64,000 nt of DNA from Bacteroidota bacterium (GCA_006226545.1 SBGR01000038.1:1-64000); one strand, 5' to 3'; numbered from the stretch's first letter, positions 27,817 to 38,946 are shown. Notes: generated by a model not told the origin, from the sequence alone. Numbers and translations: made by a program.

Positions 27817-28833
27817 TTATTTTTTTCTTACCGGATAAGCAATCTGGGTCAATACCTTAGCCGGATCTTTTTCTTCCATAGGGTCGGTGATGTAGAATTC
27901 AAAAGGTCCGCCTGTATATTCATATCCGTTTTGATCAGCGTAAACTTGAATCTTTTCATGCGCCATCATGCTGCCCTCAAAGGTGCCGTAGTAGTTCACC
28001 TGCAACACCATTTGGGAGTCGATTTTAGCGGAAGAAAGTCCATCAATTGATTTCAATTCATTCACAGGAATAGCCGGAGACATAATGGTTTCTCCTTCCG
28101 GATCATAGCTGTGGTAAATTGCGAAAGGAGCACCACTCATTTGCAGGTTATTGGCTTGAACCGCTCCCATGATATTTCCGTATGCCAAGCCTAAAGCAGG
28201 GCCAATGGCTGTGCTGGCAACCGTATCGGTTTGATACAGGTAAATGAGGTTACGAAGCATAAGTACTTCTACCTCCTCAACGCGGTCTACAACAACCACT
28301 TGTGGAGTTTCTTCTGCCACTTTCTTCAGATCAGCCAGTCCCTTATCAAAAGTAGAAGATAGGCTGCCTGCCATTAGGAGATTAAACCAACGTCCTAGGT
28401 AATTGCCTGATTCCATTACCATGCGTGTTCCTACCTTGGTTTCATTGTCGCCCAATTGCTCAAAGAAATAAGTGGCACTGCTTTCTCCCCATGCTTTGAA
28501 CTCTAGTTTAATCACAACAGAATCCAAAGAGCTGTGTGTAATTGTGAGCTTGCCTTCACCTACGCTGCTATTATTGCTTGCCCAAGTATACCAAGCATCA
28601 ACGCCTGATGCTACTTCAGAATATTCTAATCTTGATGTAGTATCCATCTTGTACCAAGGCGACCATTTGGTCCACGACTTCAAATCGTTGACTAGCACAA
28701 AACACGACTTAACAGGAGCATTAACGGTAACCGTTCTTTCAATCACTTTTTCAGAGGCTAAAAATGCCGGAGTGATGAGTACAATGGCAACTAGAATTGC
28801 CAAGATAATTCCTAAGGTTTTTAAAATTTTCAT
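27817..28833 (-). CDS. SRPBCC family protein with GyrI-like effector-binding domain
   Basis: ERTVTVNAPVKSCFVLVNDLKSWTKWSPW START-like domain; C-terminal GyrI-like pattern (YEYTGGPFEFYITDP). Confidence 0.75.
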   Translation of the reverse strand: MKILKTLGIILAILVAIVLITPAFLASEKVIERTVTVNAPVKSCFVLVNDLKSWTKWSPWYKMDTTSRLEYSEVASGVDAWYTWASNNSSVGEGKLTITHSSLDSVVIKLEFKAWGESSATYFFEQLGDNETKVGTRMVMESGNYLGRWFNLLMAGSLSSTFDKGLADLKKVAEETPQVVVVDRVEEVEVLMLRNLIYLYQTDTVASTAIGPALGLAYGNIMGAVQANNLQMSGAPFAIYHSYDPEGETIMSPAIPVNELKSIDGLSSAKIDSQMVLQVNYYGTFEGSMMAHEKIQVYADQNGYEYTGGPFEFYITDPMEEKDPAKVLTQIAYPVRKK

Positions 28834-28892
28834 AGCCAGGGTTTTATCAAAACTATGAAATTCTAGCGAATCACAGATTCGCTTTCGATATA

Positions 28893-29537
28893 CTAAGGTT
28901 TGGTGGCCCTCACCATTTCCTGTTTACCTGGAGGTCCGGCCAAGGTTTCAACCTCAAATCCAAGGCTTTTTAGGTTTCGCTTAAACTGGCCTTGTGCACA
29001 ATAGGTAACAAGCATTCCGCCCGGCTTCAGCGCTTCCCAAGCTTTTTGTAAATAATCCAACTCCCAAACTTCGGCTTGTTTAGAAGGAGCGAAGGCGTCG
29101 TAATAAATAACATCAACTTCCTCAGCGGAATGATCGAGAAAACGACCATGGTGTTTGTAAATGGAGAAATTAGAATCCAAGTCAACCCATTCATTCCAGC
29201 TCGCTTCATGCAAAGCATCGTAACGCTTTTGATCTTCTTGTCCGTAGTTCAGGGCCAAGGCTAAATCCAATTCTAGCGGAAATAACTCGGTGGTATAATA
29301 GCGCACTTTAACTTGATGCTCTATGGCGTATTGCCAAGTGAGTAAGGCGTTTAATCCGGTGCCAAAGCCAAATTCCAATACAGCCAAATTGGGCTTTTGT
29401 TGTTTAGCGAGCCCTTGTGTGATGTAAACGTAAATAGACTCAGTTAGCGCGCCTTTCCGACTGTGGTACGTTTCATTTAACTCTGGTAAAAAGAGCGAAT
29501 GAGAGCCATCGCCTGTGTCTATGATTTCCGGATTCAT
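28893..29537 (-). CDS. mnmD: tRNA (mnm5s2U34)-methyltransferase-like protein (MnmD)
   Basis: NETYHSRKGALTES, LEFGFGTGLNALLTW and YYDAFAPSKQAEVW motifs. Confidence 0.85.
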   Translation of the reverse strand: MNPEIIDTGDGSHSLFLPELNETYHSRKGALTESIYVYITQGLAKQQKPNLAVLEFGFGTGLNALLTWQYAIEHQVKVRYYTTELFPLELDLALALNYGQEDQKRYDALHEASWNEWVDLDSNFSIYKHHGRFLDHSAEEVDVIYYDAFAPSKQAEVWELDYLQKAWEALKPGGMLVTYCAQGQFKRNLKSLGFEVETLAGPPGKQEMVRATKP

Positions 29538-29590
29538 GCTGCAAATTTATTCTGTTTTGAAGTGGCAAACACAATCGCGATTTTTGCTGC

Positions 29591-30250
29591 ATGGCATACA
29601 AAGCATGCATAGCCGGAGCCGGGGGCTTAATCGGTGGCGAATTACTCCAGCTGCTTCAAGGCGATTCCAGCTGCGAAGCAATCATCGTACTGTCGCGAAA
29701 AGAAGCGAAACAAGAAGGAAAAACCACCTTTCTTCCCTTTGATTTTAGCGATTGGGATTCGCTCAAAATCCAGCTAGATTCCAGCTTCAGGCTGTTCTGT
29801 TGTGTAGGTACCACCCGAGCTAAAACCCCTGATTTAACCGAATACAAATCAATAGACCACGGCATTCCCTTAGCGATGGCAAAGCTAGCTGCTGAAGTCC
29901 AAGCGCAAAGCCTGGGCATCGTTTCGGCCTTGGGCGCCAATCCGAAATCCGGTAATTTCTATAACCGCATAAAAGGGGAGATGGAGCAAGATGTGATGGC
30001 GGTGCAGTTCCACCCGGTGTACTTTGCCCGTCCTGCCTTATTACTCGGAAACAGAAAAGAAAAGCGAAGTGCGGAGGCCATCGCTCAAGCCATCTTCCGA
30101 TTGATTAATCCGCTGTTTGTTGGTCCGCTGGCTGCATATAAAGCCGTGGAGGGAAGAGCCGTAGCAAAAGCGCTGTTCACCTTGGCGAATGGCCAAGCTG
30201 CCGATGGAGTTTATTTAAATGACGCTTTAATTGAATTAGGTGCTGAATAA
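29591..30250 (+). CDS. NAD(P)-binding Rossmann oxidoreductase (HTATIP2-like)
   Basis: CIAGAGGLIGGELLQLL; LGANPKSGNFYNRIKGEME. Confidence 0.75.
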   Translation: MAYKACIAGAGGLIGGELLQLLQGDSSCEAIIVLSRKEAKQEGKTTFLPFDFSDWDSLKIQLDSSFRLFCCVGTTRAKTPDLTEYKSIDHGIPLAMAKLAAEVQAQSLGIVSALGANPKSGNFYNRIKGEMEQDVMAVQFHPVYFARPALLLGNRKEKRSAEAIAQAIFRLINPLFVGPLAAYKAVEGRAVAKALFTLANGQAADGVYLNDALIELGAE

Positions 30251-31289
30251 GGTTTTAATCGTAGGACAAGGTTTGGCCGGGTCGGCCATTGCACGTTACC
30301 TCCAGCAGAATGGAATAGGCGTCCATATCGTGGCTTCACCTGAAAAAGCTTCGGCATCGAGAATTGCTGCCGGCGTATGGAATCCGGTGGTGGTGAAACG
30401 TTTTGTTCCGGCTTGGTATGCATCGGAAGCTTTAACCGTTTCTCGCGACTTTTATGCCCAAGAAGAAGATCGATTGGGTAAAAGGTTTTTTCATACACAT
30501 CCACTCCATAAACTGTTATCAAATGAGGCGGAGATAGAACAAATGCGTCAGCAATGGGACAAACGCCATTTAGGAGAGTTTTGTGATGCGGATTTGGTAA
30601 CAGAATTACCGGCAGGCGTGCATGATTTTCCTTCCGCGTTGCGAATCAGAGAGTCGGGGTATTTGGATGTGCCGCTCTATCTGGATAGCCTCGCTGAAAA
30701 CTGGGAAAAGGAAGGCGTCTTAAGCAAAGCCGAGTTTGACTATGACCAATTGAAGCAAGTTGATGGAAAATGGACCTACCGCCAAGATCACTTCGATAAA
30801 GTCATTTTTTGCGAAGGCATTGGCGCCTTAGCGAATCCATTTTTAAGCGATATGCCCTTGGTGAAGATGAAGGGTGAAATTCTTAGGGTGAAATTGCCGG
30901 CTTTGAAGAGTGATATAACGCTGAACAAAAGCATCTTTATCTTACCTCAAGCCAATGCCGAGTTTAAAGTTGGGGCCACTTATAACCGCGATGCAGCCGA
31001 TACTTTGCCTACAGAAGAAGGTAAAGCAGAGCTTATAGAGAAGTTGAGTGAAATTGTAGATACCGAAGGATTGGAACTTGTCGATCATTCGGCAGGCTAC
31101 CGCCCGGCGGTGAAAGACCGCAGGCCGCTGGTAGGTGAGGTGCCAAATTACCGCGGACTTTATGTTTTAAACGGGCTCGGGTCTAGGGGAGTGATGTTGG
31201 CTCCTTTGATGGCGCAATGGTTAGGTGAACATCTGCTTAATGGGAAAACGCTTCCGGAGGAAGTTCTACTTCGTCGCTTTTTAAAATAA
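30240..31289 (+). CDS. FAD-dependent oxidoreductase (DAO family)
   Basis: VLIVGQGLAGSAIARYLQQNG and C-terminal YRPAVKDRRPLVGEVP; GTG start overlapping the upstream ORF. Confidence 0.8.
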   Translation: MLNKVLIVGQGLAGSAIARYLQQNGIGVHIVASPEKASASRIAAGVWNPVVVKRFVPAWYASEALTVSRDFYAQEEDRLGKRFFHTHPLHKLLSNEAEIEQMRQQWDKRHLGEFCDADLVTELPAGVHDFPSALRIRESGYLDVPLYLDSLAENWEKEGVLSKAEFDYDQLKQVDGKWTYRQDHFDKVIFCEGIGALANPFLSDMPLVKMKGEILRVKLPALKSDITLNKSIFILPQANAEFKVGATYNRDAADTLPTEEGKAELIEKLSEIVDTEGLELVDHSAGYRPAVKDRRPLVGEVPNYRGLYVLNGLGSRGVMLAPLMAQWLGEHLLNGKTLPEEVLLRRFLK

Positions 31290-31293
31290 ACTT

Positions 31294-32517
31294 CTAGCGA
31301 ATCACCCTCGCTATGGCATCTCCGGCAGTCCAAGCTGCCTGGAAATTAAAGCCTCCGGTAATGCCGTCGATATCTGCCAGTTCTCCGGCCACGTATATGC
31401 CGGGCCATTCTTTCAACTGGAAATTCTCGTCCAGGTTATCTAAGCTGATGCCACCGGCAGTTACAAATTCTTCTTTGAAAGTGGTTTTTCCGTCGGCCTG
31501 ATAAACATCTGAGCATAGCTTATCGGCCAATGCGGCATAAGTCTTCTTGCCGCTTTCGGCCCAGTTTCGATAGCTTTCTTTGATAACCGTTCCGGCTAAA
31601 CTTTGCCAGAGTCGGGTGGAGATATGTTCCAGTGGACTATGACTTACAATCTGCTTTTTGGGATGTTGTTCTGCAAAGTGCTTTAGGCTCTGAATTACGG
31701 CGTTTTTGTCTTGTCCGGTCCAGTTCACTGCCACTTGAAAACGGTAATCTTTATCGTGCAGTTCCCTTGCTAACCAAGCACTGCTGCGCAGCACGGCCGG
31801 ACCGCTTAATCCCCAATGGGTGATAAGCAAAGGCCCTCGATCTTTTCGCTTTAATCCCACTACCTGCACTTCTGCATCAGGCACACTTACGCCACTTAAG
31901 TCGCGCAGGGGGTGCATTTCAATATTGAAGGTGAAAAGGGAAGGAACCGGATCAACAATGTCTAGGTTCAGGTTTCCTAATAGGTCGTATTGGATGAGTT
32001 TAGGCAAGCCGCCAAATGCCAAAACCAAGTTACGACAAGCATAGGTTTCTTTATCGGTGGTGATGGTATAAGTGCCATTTCCCTGCTCAATACGTTCTAG
32101 GCCCTCGCGGGTTTGAACTTTGATATTGGCTCGCTCAGCACTTTTTAATAGGCAGTTAGCGATGCTTCCGCTTGAATCGCTTGTTGGGAACATGCGTCCA
32201 TCCGACTCGGTTTTAAGCGGTACGTTTTTGCTTTCAAACCAGTCTTGGGTTTGCTCCGGACCGAATGCCCAAAAATGGGGTTTCAGGTAGTCGCCTCCTC
32301 TTGGATAACGTAAGCACAGCTCTTCAACATCAAAACAATGGTGTGTTACGTTGCAACGTCCGCCACCGCTGATCAATACTTTGCTTAGCAGTTTGGCACT
32401 TTTCTCAAGGATGAGAATTTTCCAATTGGGGTGTTTCTCTGCCGTGCGAATAGCAGAAAAAAAGCCGGCGGCACCACCACCGGCTACAATTAGATCGTAT
32501 GTATTGGAAGCGCTCAT
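31294..32517 (-). CDS. NAD(P)/FAD-dependent oxidoreductase, HI0933/BaiN-like
   Basis: LIVAGGGAAGFFSAI, SGGGRCNVTH and TAGGISLDNLDE motifs. Confidence 0.85.
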   Translation of the reverse strand: MSASNTYDLIVAGGGAAGFFSAIRTAEKHPNWKILILEKSAKLLSKVLISGGGRCNVTHHCFDVEELCLRYPRGGDYLKPHFWAFGPEQTQDWFESKNVPLKTESDGRMFPTSDSSGSIANCLLKSAERANIKVQTREGLERIEQGNGTYTITTDKETYACRNLVLAFGGLPKLIQYDLLGNLNLDIVDPVPSLFTFNIEMHPLRDLSGVSVPDAEVQVVGLKRKDRGPLLITHWGLSGPAVLRSSAWLARELHDKDYRFQVAVNWTGQDKNAVIQSLKHFAEQHPKKQIVSHSPLEHISTRLWQSLAGTVIKESYRNWAESGKKTYAALADKLCSDVYQADGKTTFKEEFVTAGGISLDNLDENFQLKEWPGIYVAGELADIDGITGGFNFQAAWTAGDAIARVIR

Positions 32518-34055
32518 GCCTGAAGGCTAGTTGGCAAAGATGCCAAGAACTGCTCCATACGGTTTAAAACGGTTTCTTTACCCAGCAGGGCGGCCATGTC
32601 GAAGATGGGAGGTCCGCCAGCCACACCGCTAATGCTTAAGCGGAATGGGAGCATCACCTCACCCGGCTTTTTGCCTTCCGCTTCGCAGAATTGGTGAAAC
32701 GATTCTTCCAATTTGGCGCCGGTCCAGTCGTTTACCTCGCTCAGCTTAGCTGCGAAAGCTTTCAGTTTGGAGGCAGTGTCTTCTTTGAATTTTTTAGCGA
32801 TGAGTGCTTCATCGGCTTTGCCCGGTTCAATAAAGAAATAGGCTCCTTCGCTAAAGAGTTCATTGGAGAAGCTCACTTTTTCTTTCATCAAGCCACAAAC
32901 ACCGGTGATATAGTCCAAGTTGGCTGTGATGCCTTTTTGGTCCAAGATGGCTTTTAAGGTCACGGCCAATTCAGCATCGCTTTTACCGCGCAGGTATTGT
33001 TGGTTGAACCAATGTGCTTTTTGCACGTCAAATTTAGCCCCAGACTTGCTCACACGCTCCAAGGAGAATTCGTTTACGAGTTCTTCCAAGTTGAATAATT
33101 CACGGTGGTCTGAAGGGTGCCAGCCCAAGAAGGCGAGGATATTGATTACTGCTTCAGGGAAATAACCTGATTCGCGATAACCGCTGGATTGTTCTCCTGT
33201 TTTTGGGTCGGTCCAGTTTAATGGGAATACCGGGAATCCGAGGCGGTCGCCATCGCGTTTGCTCAGTTTACCATTGCCTTCCGGCTTAAGTAAAAGAGGT
33301 AAATGTGCAAATTCCGGCATCTTGTCTTCCCAGCCTAGGTATCGATACAACATCACGTGCAATGGAGCTGAAGGAAGCCATTCTTCACCACGGATAACGT
33401 GGGTGATTTCCATCAGGTAGTCGTCTACCACGTTGGCTAAGTGGTAGGTTGGCATTCCATCGCTTTTAAACAGGACTTTATCGTCCATGGTATTGGTATG
33501 CACCACAACCCATCCGCGGATGATATCGTGGAAACGTACTTCTTCTTTACGAGGCAACTTGATGCGGATAACGTAAGGTTCACCTGAGGCCAAACGTTTT
33601 TCTACCTCATCGCTAGGCAGCGTCAAGGAGTTTTTCATGCTCATGCGCGATACGGCGTCGTACATAGGCGACATGCCATTGGCCTTCAAGGTGTCACGCA
33701 TGGTATCGAGCTCTTCGGCTGTATCGAATGCATAGTAAGCATAATCGTTGGCCACGAGTTGATCTGCGTATTGTTTGTACATCGCTTTGCGCTCACTTTG
33801 GCGGTAAGGGGCGTGTTTGCCTTGAGCGAAACCAACACCTTCATCGGCTGGAATACTCAGCCATTTCAATGCCTCGATGATGTAATTTTCTGCGCCGGGA
33901 ACAAAGCGGGTTTGATCTGTGTCTTCAATGCGAAGCAAGAAATCGCCACCGTGTTTTTTAGCGAATAAATAATTGTACAAAGCTGTTCTCACTCCACCAA
34001 TGTGCAAGGGCCCTGTAGGGCTCGGAGCAAAACGTACGCGAACTCTTCTTTCCAT
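32514..34055 (-). CDS. gltX: glutamyl-tRNA synthetase
   Basis: RFAPSPTGPLHIGGVRTALYN, KLSKRDGDR; start refined to MERRVRV. Confidence 0.96.
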   Translation of the reverse strand: MERRVRVRFAPSPTGPLHIGGVRTALYNYLFAKKHGGDFLLRIEDTDQTRFVPGAENYIIEALKWLSIPADEGVGFAQGKHAPYRQSERKAMYKQYADQLVANDYAYYAFDTAEELDTMRDTLKANGMSPMYDAVSRMSMKNSLTLPSDEVEKRLASGEPYVIRIKLPRKEEVRFHDIIRGWVVVHTNTMDDKVLFKSDGMPTYHLANVVDDYLMEITHVIRGEEWLPSAPLHVMLYRYLGWEDKMPEFAHLPLLLKPEGNGKLSKRDGDRLGFPVFPLNWTDPKTGEQSSGYRESGYFPEAVINILAFLGWHPSDHRELFNLEELVNEFSLERVSKSGAKFDVQKAHWFNQQYLRGKSDAELAVTLKAILDQKGITANLDYITGVCGLMKEKVSFSNELFSEGAYFFIEPGKADEALIAKKFKEDTASKLKAFAAKLSEVNDWTGAKLEESFHQFCEAEGKKPGEVMLPFRLSISGVAGGPPIFDMAALLGKETVLNRMEQFLASLPTSLQA

Positions 34056-34225
34056 AATGCGGCTGCAAAGATAGGAGTAGGAAAGCAGAGCAGGAAATAT
34101 CAATTCAAGCTTCTGCCTGCTCAAGCAAAAACTACATTCGACGAAATTATGCTACCATCTCAACCCTTGGTTGCTTAAATTCGTATTCATACAACCAAAA
34201 TGGCCTAATCCCGTCTATTCATTGC

Positions 34226-36841
34226 ATGCGTAAATTACTTCGCTATTCTTTTGCACTTGTGCTGCTACTTGCTACTGCAGTAAGTTCTAGGGCAACCCAT
34301 ATTGTAGGGGGAGACCTTACATACAAATACCTTGGAAGTAACAATTACCAAATTGAATTGTACCTGTATGTTGATTGCATCAATGGGGCACCATCCGCCA
34401 TCGATCAAGATAAGTTTGCCGAGATTGGGGTATTTAACGCCTCCAATACAATGGTGCAATCGCTACAGTTGGCAAGAACAGGCCCCACGCGAATAGACGG
34501 GAAAAACTACAGTTGCGTTATCCCGCCAACAACAGCTTGCGTCGATTTGTACGTGTTCAAAACCACCACCACCTTGTTACCGAGCACGGGTGGTTACCAA
34601 TTGGTTTTTCAGCGCTGCTGTAGAAACAATACCATAGAAAACATCAATGCTCCACAAAGTACGGGGTCAACTTACAGAACCTATATTCCGGATGTGATGC
34701 AGTATGGATTCAATTCGAGTGCGGTATTCAAAGGATTACCTCCTAACTTTTTATGTACCAATGAGCCTTTGGTGTTTGATCATTCGGCTACCGACCCGGA
34801 TGGCGATAGATTGGTTTATGAATTATGTAATCCGCTTCACGGAGCATCTACCTCAGACCCGCTTCCTATTCCGGTAAACAATCCGCCTTATACCAACGTT
34901 AGCTGGAAATGGCCTTATAATGTTACGAATCAAATGGCGGGCTTGCCGGCATTGTCTATCAACAGCACAACGGGAGAGTTAACGGTTACGCCTTCGGTGA
35001 TTGGTCAGTTTGTGGTGGGGGTTTGCGTGAAAGAATACCGCAACAATGTTTTGATCAATACCGTATTGCGCGATTTCCAGTTTAATGTGGTGAACTGTGT
35101 GTTTACGATTACACCTCGCTTCACGATGCCGGTAGCGAAGTGTTCCAATACCATTAACTTTACCAATACTACTACGGGTGGAGCTGTTGCTTATACGTGG
35201 AAGTTCTACGACGATACCACGTTTTTAGATTCTTCCAATTCAAAGGATCCATCGTATACCTTTCCTGGTCCGGGGAAATACCGTATTTCCTTAACAGCTT
35301 ATAATAGCAATGGCTGTTCTAGAGAATATTCCAGCTGGGTGCATATTTTACCCGATTTGATACCGGGTCTGTTGCCTGATTCTACGGTTTGCTATGGTAC
35401 CCAAATCCAGTTAGGTGCGGCAGACCCAGACTTCAGTATAAACTATTTGTGGACACCTTCGGCGGGATTGGATAATCCGAATGCGTCAAATCCAATAGCA
35501 ACCGTTACCCAAAATCAAAAGTATACAGTTAAGCGCAGTTCCATTTCGTGTTTTGTAGAAGGCGAGGTAGAGTTGAGTATAGATCCCATCAACGCCGATT
35601 TTATTCACGAGTATTTACCACCTTGCGATGGATTGAAGGTGAAGTTCTTTAATCGCTCACAACACCAGACAAGACAGGTTTGGGATTTTGGCGATTGGAC
35701 GAGTGCTCGAGATACAAGCACACAAGATTCATCGGTTTGGGTTTACAAGGATACCGGGATTGTTTACGTGCGTTTGGATGTATTCAATGCCCATTGCAAA
35801 GACAGCTTAATTAAACCTATTCGTATTCTCTTCCCTGATCAGTTTACTGCTGTTATTGATACGGCCATTTGCGACAAAGATGCCATTCGAATAGGACCTT
35901 TAAATGATACGAGCATCATGTCGTTTTCTTGGAGCTCTACACGCTTTATGAATGATGGTGCACTTTTGTATCCGACAGTTACACCGGATACCTCAGTGTC
36001 TTATACTTTGACTAAAGTTTACGCCACTTGTACCCTAAAAGACAGTTTCGTAATCCGTGTGAATGAGCTGCCTGACTTTAGCGTTTCCCGCACTGGGGAT
36101 GAAGATATTTGTTTAGGTGATTCGATCATGCTCTTAGCAACAGGTAGTCCGAGCTACCAATACGAATGGTTTCCTAAAGCAGAATTAAGTTCACCTTTTT
36201 CTCAGAATACCTGGGTGAAGCCAACTCAAACCACCTTGTATGAGGTAAGGGTGGTGACGCCGGTAGGTTGTACGGAAAATGATACCATCACGGTTCCAAT
36301 GTACCCGCAGTGGACCTTAGACTTACCGCGAGAATACGTGATTTGCCAAGGGGAGCGTTTCTTGCCGGAAATTCCGATTCCGGATGCCATTGTTCGCTGG
36401 ACAGGTTGGGGAACTGATATCATCTATGATTCGCTAAGTGAAGAAGGTTATTATGTGGTGACAGTTACCACTAAATGCCAAGTGTTGAAAGACACGATTC
36501 AGGTAGCACATTATGTTCCGCAGTACTGTAAATTAGATTTTCCAAATGCCTTTACACCGAATGGCGATGGAATAAATGATACCTATCCTTTCGGTGGTCG
36601 TTACCACGAGATATTCGGGATTGAATGTGATTTTATGGATTATAACCTAGTCATCTTCAATCGCTGGGGTGAGGTTGTTTTCAGGTCTGTAGACCCAACA
36701 CAAGAGTGGGATGGATTGTACAAAAACAACAACGGTAATATTGATGTATTTGGCTATTACCTCCAGTACCGCGAATTCAACTGGTGCACCGGCGCACTTG
36801 AAGTGAAAGTGAAATGGGGTAACGTGAGCGTACTTCGCTAA
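34226..36841 (+). CDS. PKD-containing T9SS type B (CHU_C) sorting domain protein
   Basis: Signal peptide; C-terminal FPNAFTPNGDGINDTY ... LVIFNRWGEVVFRS. Confidence 0.9.
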   Translation: MRKLLRYSFALVLLLATAVSSRATHIVGGDLTYKYLGSNNYQIELYLYVDCINGAPSAIDQDKFAEIGVFNASNTMVQSLQLARTGPTRIDGKNYSCVIPPTTACVDLYVFKTTTTLLPSTGGYQLVFQRCCRNNTIENINAPQSTGSTYRTYIPDVMQYGFNSSAVFKGLPPNFLCTNEPLVFDHSATDPDGDRLVYELCNPLHGASTSDPLPIPVNNPPYTNVSWKWPYNVTNQMAGLPALSINSTTGELTVTPSVIGQFVVGVCVKEYRNNVLINTVLRDFQFNVVNCVFTITPRFTMPVAKCSNTINFTNTTTGGAVAYTWKFYDDTTFLDSSNSKDPSYTFPGPGKYRISLTAYNSNGCSREYSSWVHILPDLIPGLLPDSTVCYGTQIQLGAADPDFSINYLWTPSAGLDNPNASNPIATVTQNQKYTVKRSSISCFVEGEVELSIDPINADFIHEYLPPCDGLKVKFFNRSQHQTRQVWDFGDWTSARDTSTQDSSVWVYKDTGIVYVRLDVFNAHCKDSLIKPIRILFPDQFTAVIDTAICDKDAIRIGPLNDTSIMSFSWSSTRFMNDGALLYPTVTPDTSVSYTLTKVYATCTLKDSFVIRVNELPDFSVSRTGDEDICLGDSIMLLATGSPSYQYEWFPKAELSSPFSQNTWVKPTQTTLYEVRVVTPVGCTENDTITVPMYPQWTLDLPREYVICQGERFLPEIPIPDAIVRWTGWGTDIIYDSLSEEGYYVVTVTTKCQVLKDTIQVAHYVPQYCKLDFPNAFTPNGDGINDTYPFGGRYHEIFGIECDFMDYNLVIFNRWGEVVFRSVDPTQEWDGLYKNNNGNIDVFGYYLQYREFNWCTGALEVKVKWGNVSVLR

Positions 36842-37197
36842 AGCTGCTTTAGGTTGCGCTTGGTGAAAGCGTTTTCAGTATTTCCGGTATTCAATGTACT
36901 AGCGGGTTCAAACAATAGCACCCAAGCTTCTTCTTCCGCTTCGGGTTGGTGGTAAACTCCTTTTGGAACTACGATGAACGAGCCTTCGGAAACTTCTTCC
37001 ACATAATCGTCGAACCGCATAGTGAAATGCCCTTTCACCACCAAGAAACACTCGTCTTCTTCTTCGTGCAGGTGACGAGGGAAAATGCCTTTGAACTTGG
37101 CCACTTTCATTTCTTGGCCATTTAAATCCGCCACTACATGTGGATCCCAAAAGGCATTCACTTGTTCAAATAAATGGAGCAGGTTTTTAGCCTTCAT
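36838..37197 (-). CDS. cupin domain protein
   Basis: FPRHLHEEEDECFLVVKGHFTMRFDD ... VVPKGVYHQPEAEEEA. Confidence 0.85.
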   Translation of the reverse strand: MKAKNLLHLFEQVNAFWDPHVVADLNGQEMKVAKFKGIFPRHLHEEEDECFLVVKGHFTMRFDDYVEEVSEGSFIVVPKGVYHQPEAEEEAWVLLFEPASTLNTGNTENAFTKRNLKQL

Positions 37198-37672
37198 GGA
37201 AGTACATTTTAAATCCGGAATAAGTCTTTCCGCCTGCCTCAAAACTAAAGGCGAGGTCCGTCATTTGAAACCCACATTTTTCGTAAATGGCAATAGCTGT
37301 TGGATTATCGGCTAAGACATTCAGGGAAACTCGGTAATCGGGTTTTTGCTTTTTAGCTTCCGAGATTAAAAGTTTAACCAAGTGCTGTCCATAACCTTTC
37401 CCGCGTTCTTCCGGGTCTACAATAAGCCGACATAAACGAACTTCAGCCAAGGCATCGTCTACCACAAAATCGCCGTTAGCAAGGTGCTGGCCTTCATCGC
37501 TAAGCAAGGCGAAAGCTATGGCGCCAATTTTCTCCGGGAAATTGCCAATTTGGTCTAAAGTGATAGGGTAAGTAAATCCGGTAGCGGCAAAGCGATGTAC
37601 TTCTTCTGCATTCCTATTCCATCGAATGAAACCTTGTTTGTGTTCTTCTTGAAATGGAACGAGAAAAGGCAT
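37187..37672 (-). CDS. GNAT family N-acetyltransferase
   Basis: LCRLIVDPEERGKGYGQHLVKLLISEA and NPTAIAIYEKCGF. Confidence 0.88.
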   Translation of the reverse strand: MPFLVPFQEEHKQGFIRWNRNAEEVHRFAATGFTYPITLDQIGNFPEKIGAIAFALLSDEGQHLANGDFVVDDALAEVRLCRLIVDPEERGKGYGQHLVKLLISEAKKQKPDYRVSLNVLADNPTAIAIYEKCGFQMTDLAFSFEAGGKTYSGFKMYFHEG

Positions 37673-38946
37673 TAGTTAAATTGTTTGATGATTTCTCCCA
37701 GTCGGTAGATATCCTCGAAGCTGTTGTACAATGGTACCGGTGCCATGCGTATTACATTGGGCTCGCGCCAATCGCTTATTACTCCGTTTGCTTTGAGGAA
37801 TTCATAGAGCTTCTTGCCGTTTTGTCCTACCAGTACAGAGATTTGACAACCACGCTGACTTGGGTCTTTTGGCGTAATAAGTTCAAATTCGAATTGCCCT
37901 GTTGCCGCTATTTGTTCTAAAACAAACTCCAGATAGGCGGTAAGTTTTAGCGATTTTTCTCTCAAAGGGGCCATGCCGCCGGCTCGCTCAAAAATATCCA
38001 AGCTTGCTCTGTGAATGGCCATAGGGAATATCTGAGCATTGCTCAGCTGCCATGCTTGTGCGCCTTCCATTGGGATAAAATGGCGTTTCATTAAAAAGCG
38101 CTCCTTTTCGTTATGTCCCCACCAGCCTTCAAAACGAGGAATATCGCTAAGGCCGCTGAAGCGTTCGTGTACGTATACGCCAGATGTGCCACCCGGTCCG
38201 CTATTGAGGTATTTATAAGAACACCATACGGCGAAGTCAATGTCCCAATCGTGCAATTGAAGCACGAGGTTACCGGCAGCATGTGCTAAGTCGAAGCCAC
38301 AGAAAGAACCGCATTCGTGTGCCTTTTTAGCGATGGACTGCATGTCGTAAGCCTGTCCGGTATAGTAGTTAACACCGCCCAGCATCACCAGAGCCAATTG
38401 GTCTTTTTCAGCTTCAATAGTCGCTAAAATGTCTTCGGTGCGAAGGGTTTGTTCGCCTGCTCTCGGTTTCAATTCAACGATGGCCTCGCTTGGATTGAAT
38501 CCGTGGAAACGCGCTTGAGAATCGGCAGCATATTGATCGGAAGGGAAAGCGCCACCTTCAATGATCATTTTGAAACGCTCTTTGGTAGGGCGGTAAAAGG
38601 AAACCAACATCAAATGGAGGTTGGCTGTCAGGTTATTCATCACCACCACTTCATGTTCTTTAGCGCCCACGATTTTGGCAGCCATTGGGGTGAGGAAATG
38701 ATGGTAATAGAGCCAAGGGTTTTCGGCATCGGTATGGCCTTCTACACCGTGGCGAGCCCAATCGTTGAATTCTTGTTCTGTGTATTCACGGGCTTGCTTA
38801 GGCTGCAGGCCTAGCGAGTTACCGGTAAGGTAAACACAATCTTGTCCTTGGTGTTGTGGGAAATAGAACTCTTGACGAAAAGAGGCCAGCTTGTCATCCT
38901 GATCAGCTTGACGTGCCCACTCTGCAGAAAATTCAAATGCGCTCAT
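37672..38946 (-). CDS. kynU: kynureninase
   Basis: YLTGNSLGLQPKQ, FDLAHAAGN, CSYKYLNSGPGGTSGVYVHE motifs. Confidence 0.94.
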   Translation of the reverse strand: MSAFEFSAEWARQADQDDKLASFRQEFYFPQHQGQDCVYLTGNSLGLQPKQAREYTEQEFNDWARHGVEGHTDAENPWLYYHHFLTPMAAKIVGAKEHEVVVMNNLTANLHLMLVSFYRPTKERFKMIIEGGAFPSDQYAADSQARFHGFNPSEAIVELKPRAGEQTLRTEDILATIEAEKDQLALVMLGGVNYYTGQAYDMQSIAKKAHECGSFCGFDLAHAAGNLVLQLHDWDIDFAVWCSYKYLNSGPGGTSGVYVHERFSGLSDIPRFEGWWGHNEKERFLMKRHFIPMEGAQAWQLSNAQIFPMAIHRASLDIFERAGGMAPLREKSLKLTAYLEFVLEQIAATGQFEFELITPKDPSQRGCQISVLVGQNGKKLYEFLKANGVISDWREPNVIRMAPVPLYNSFEDIYRLGEIIKQFN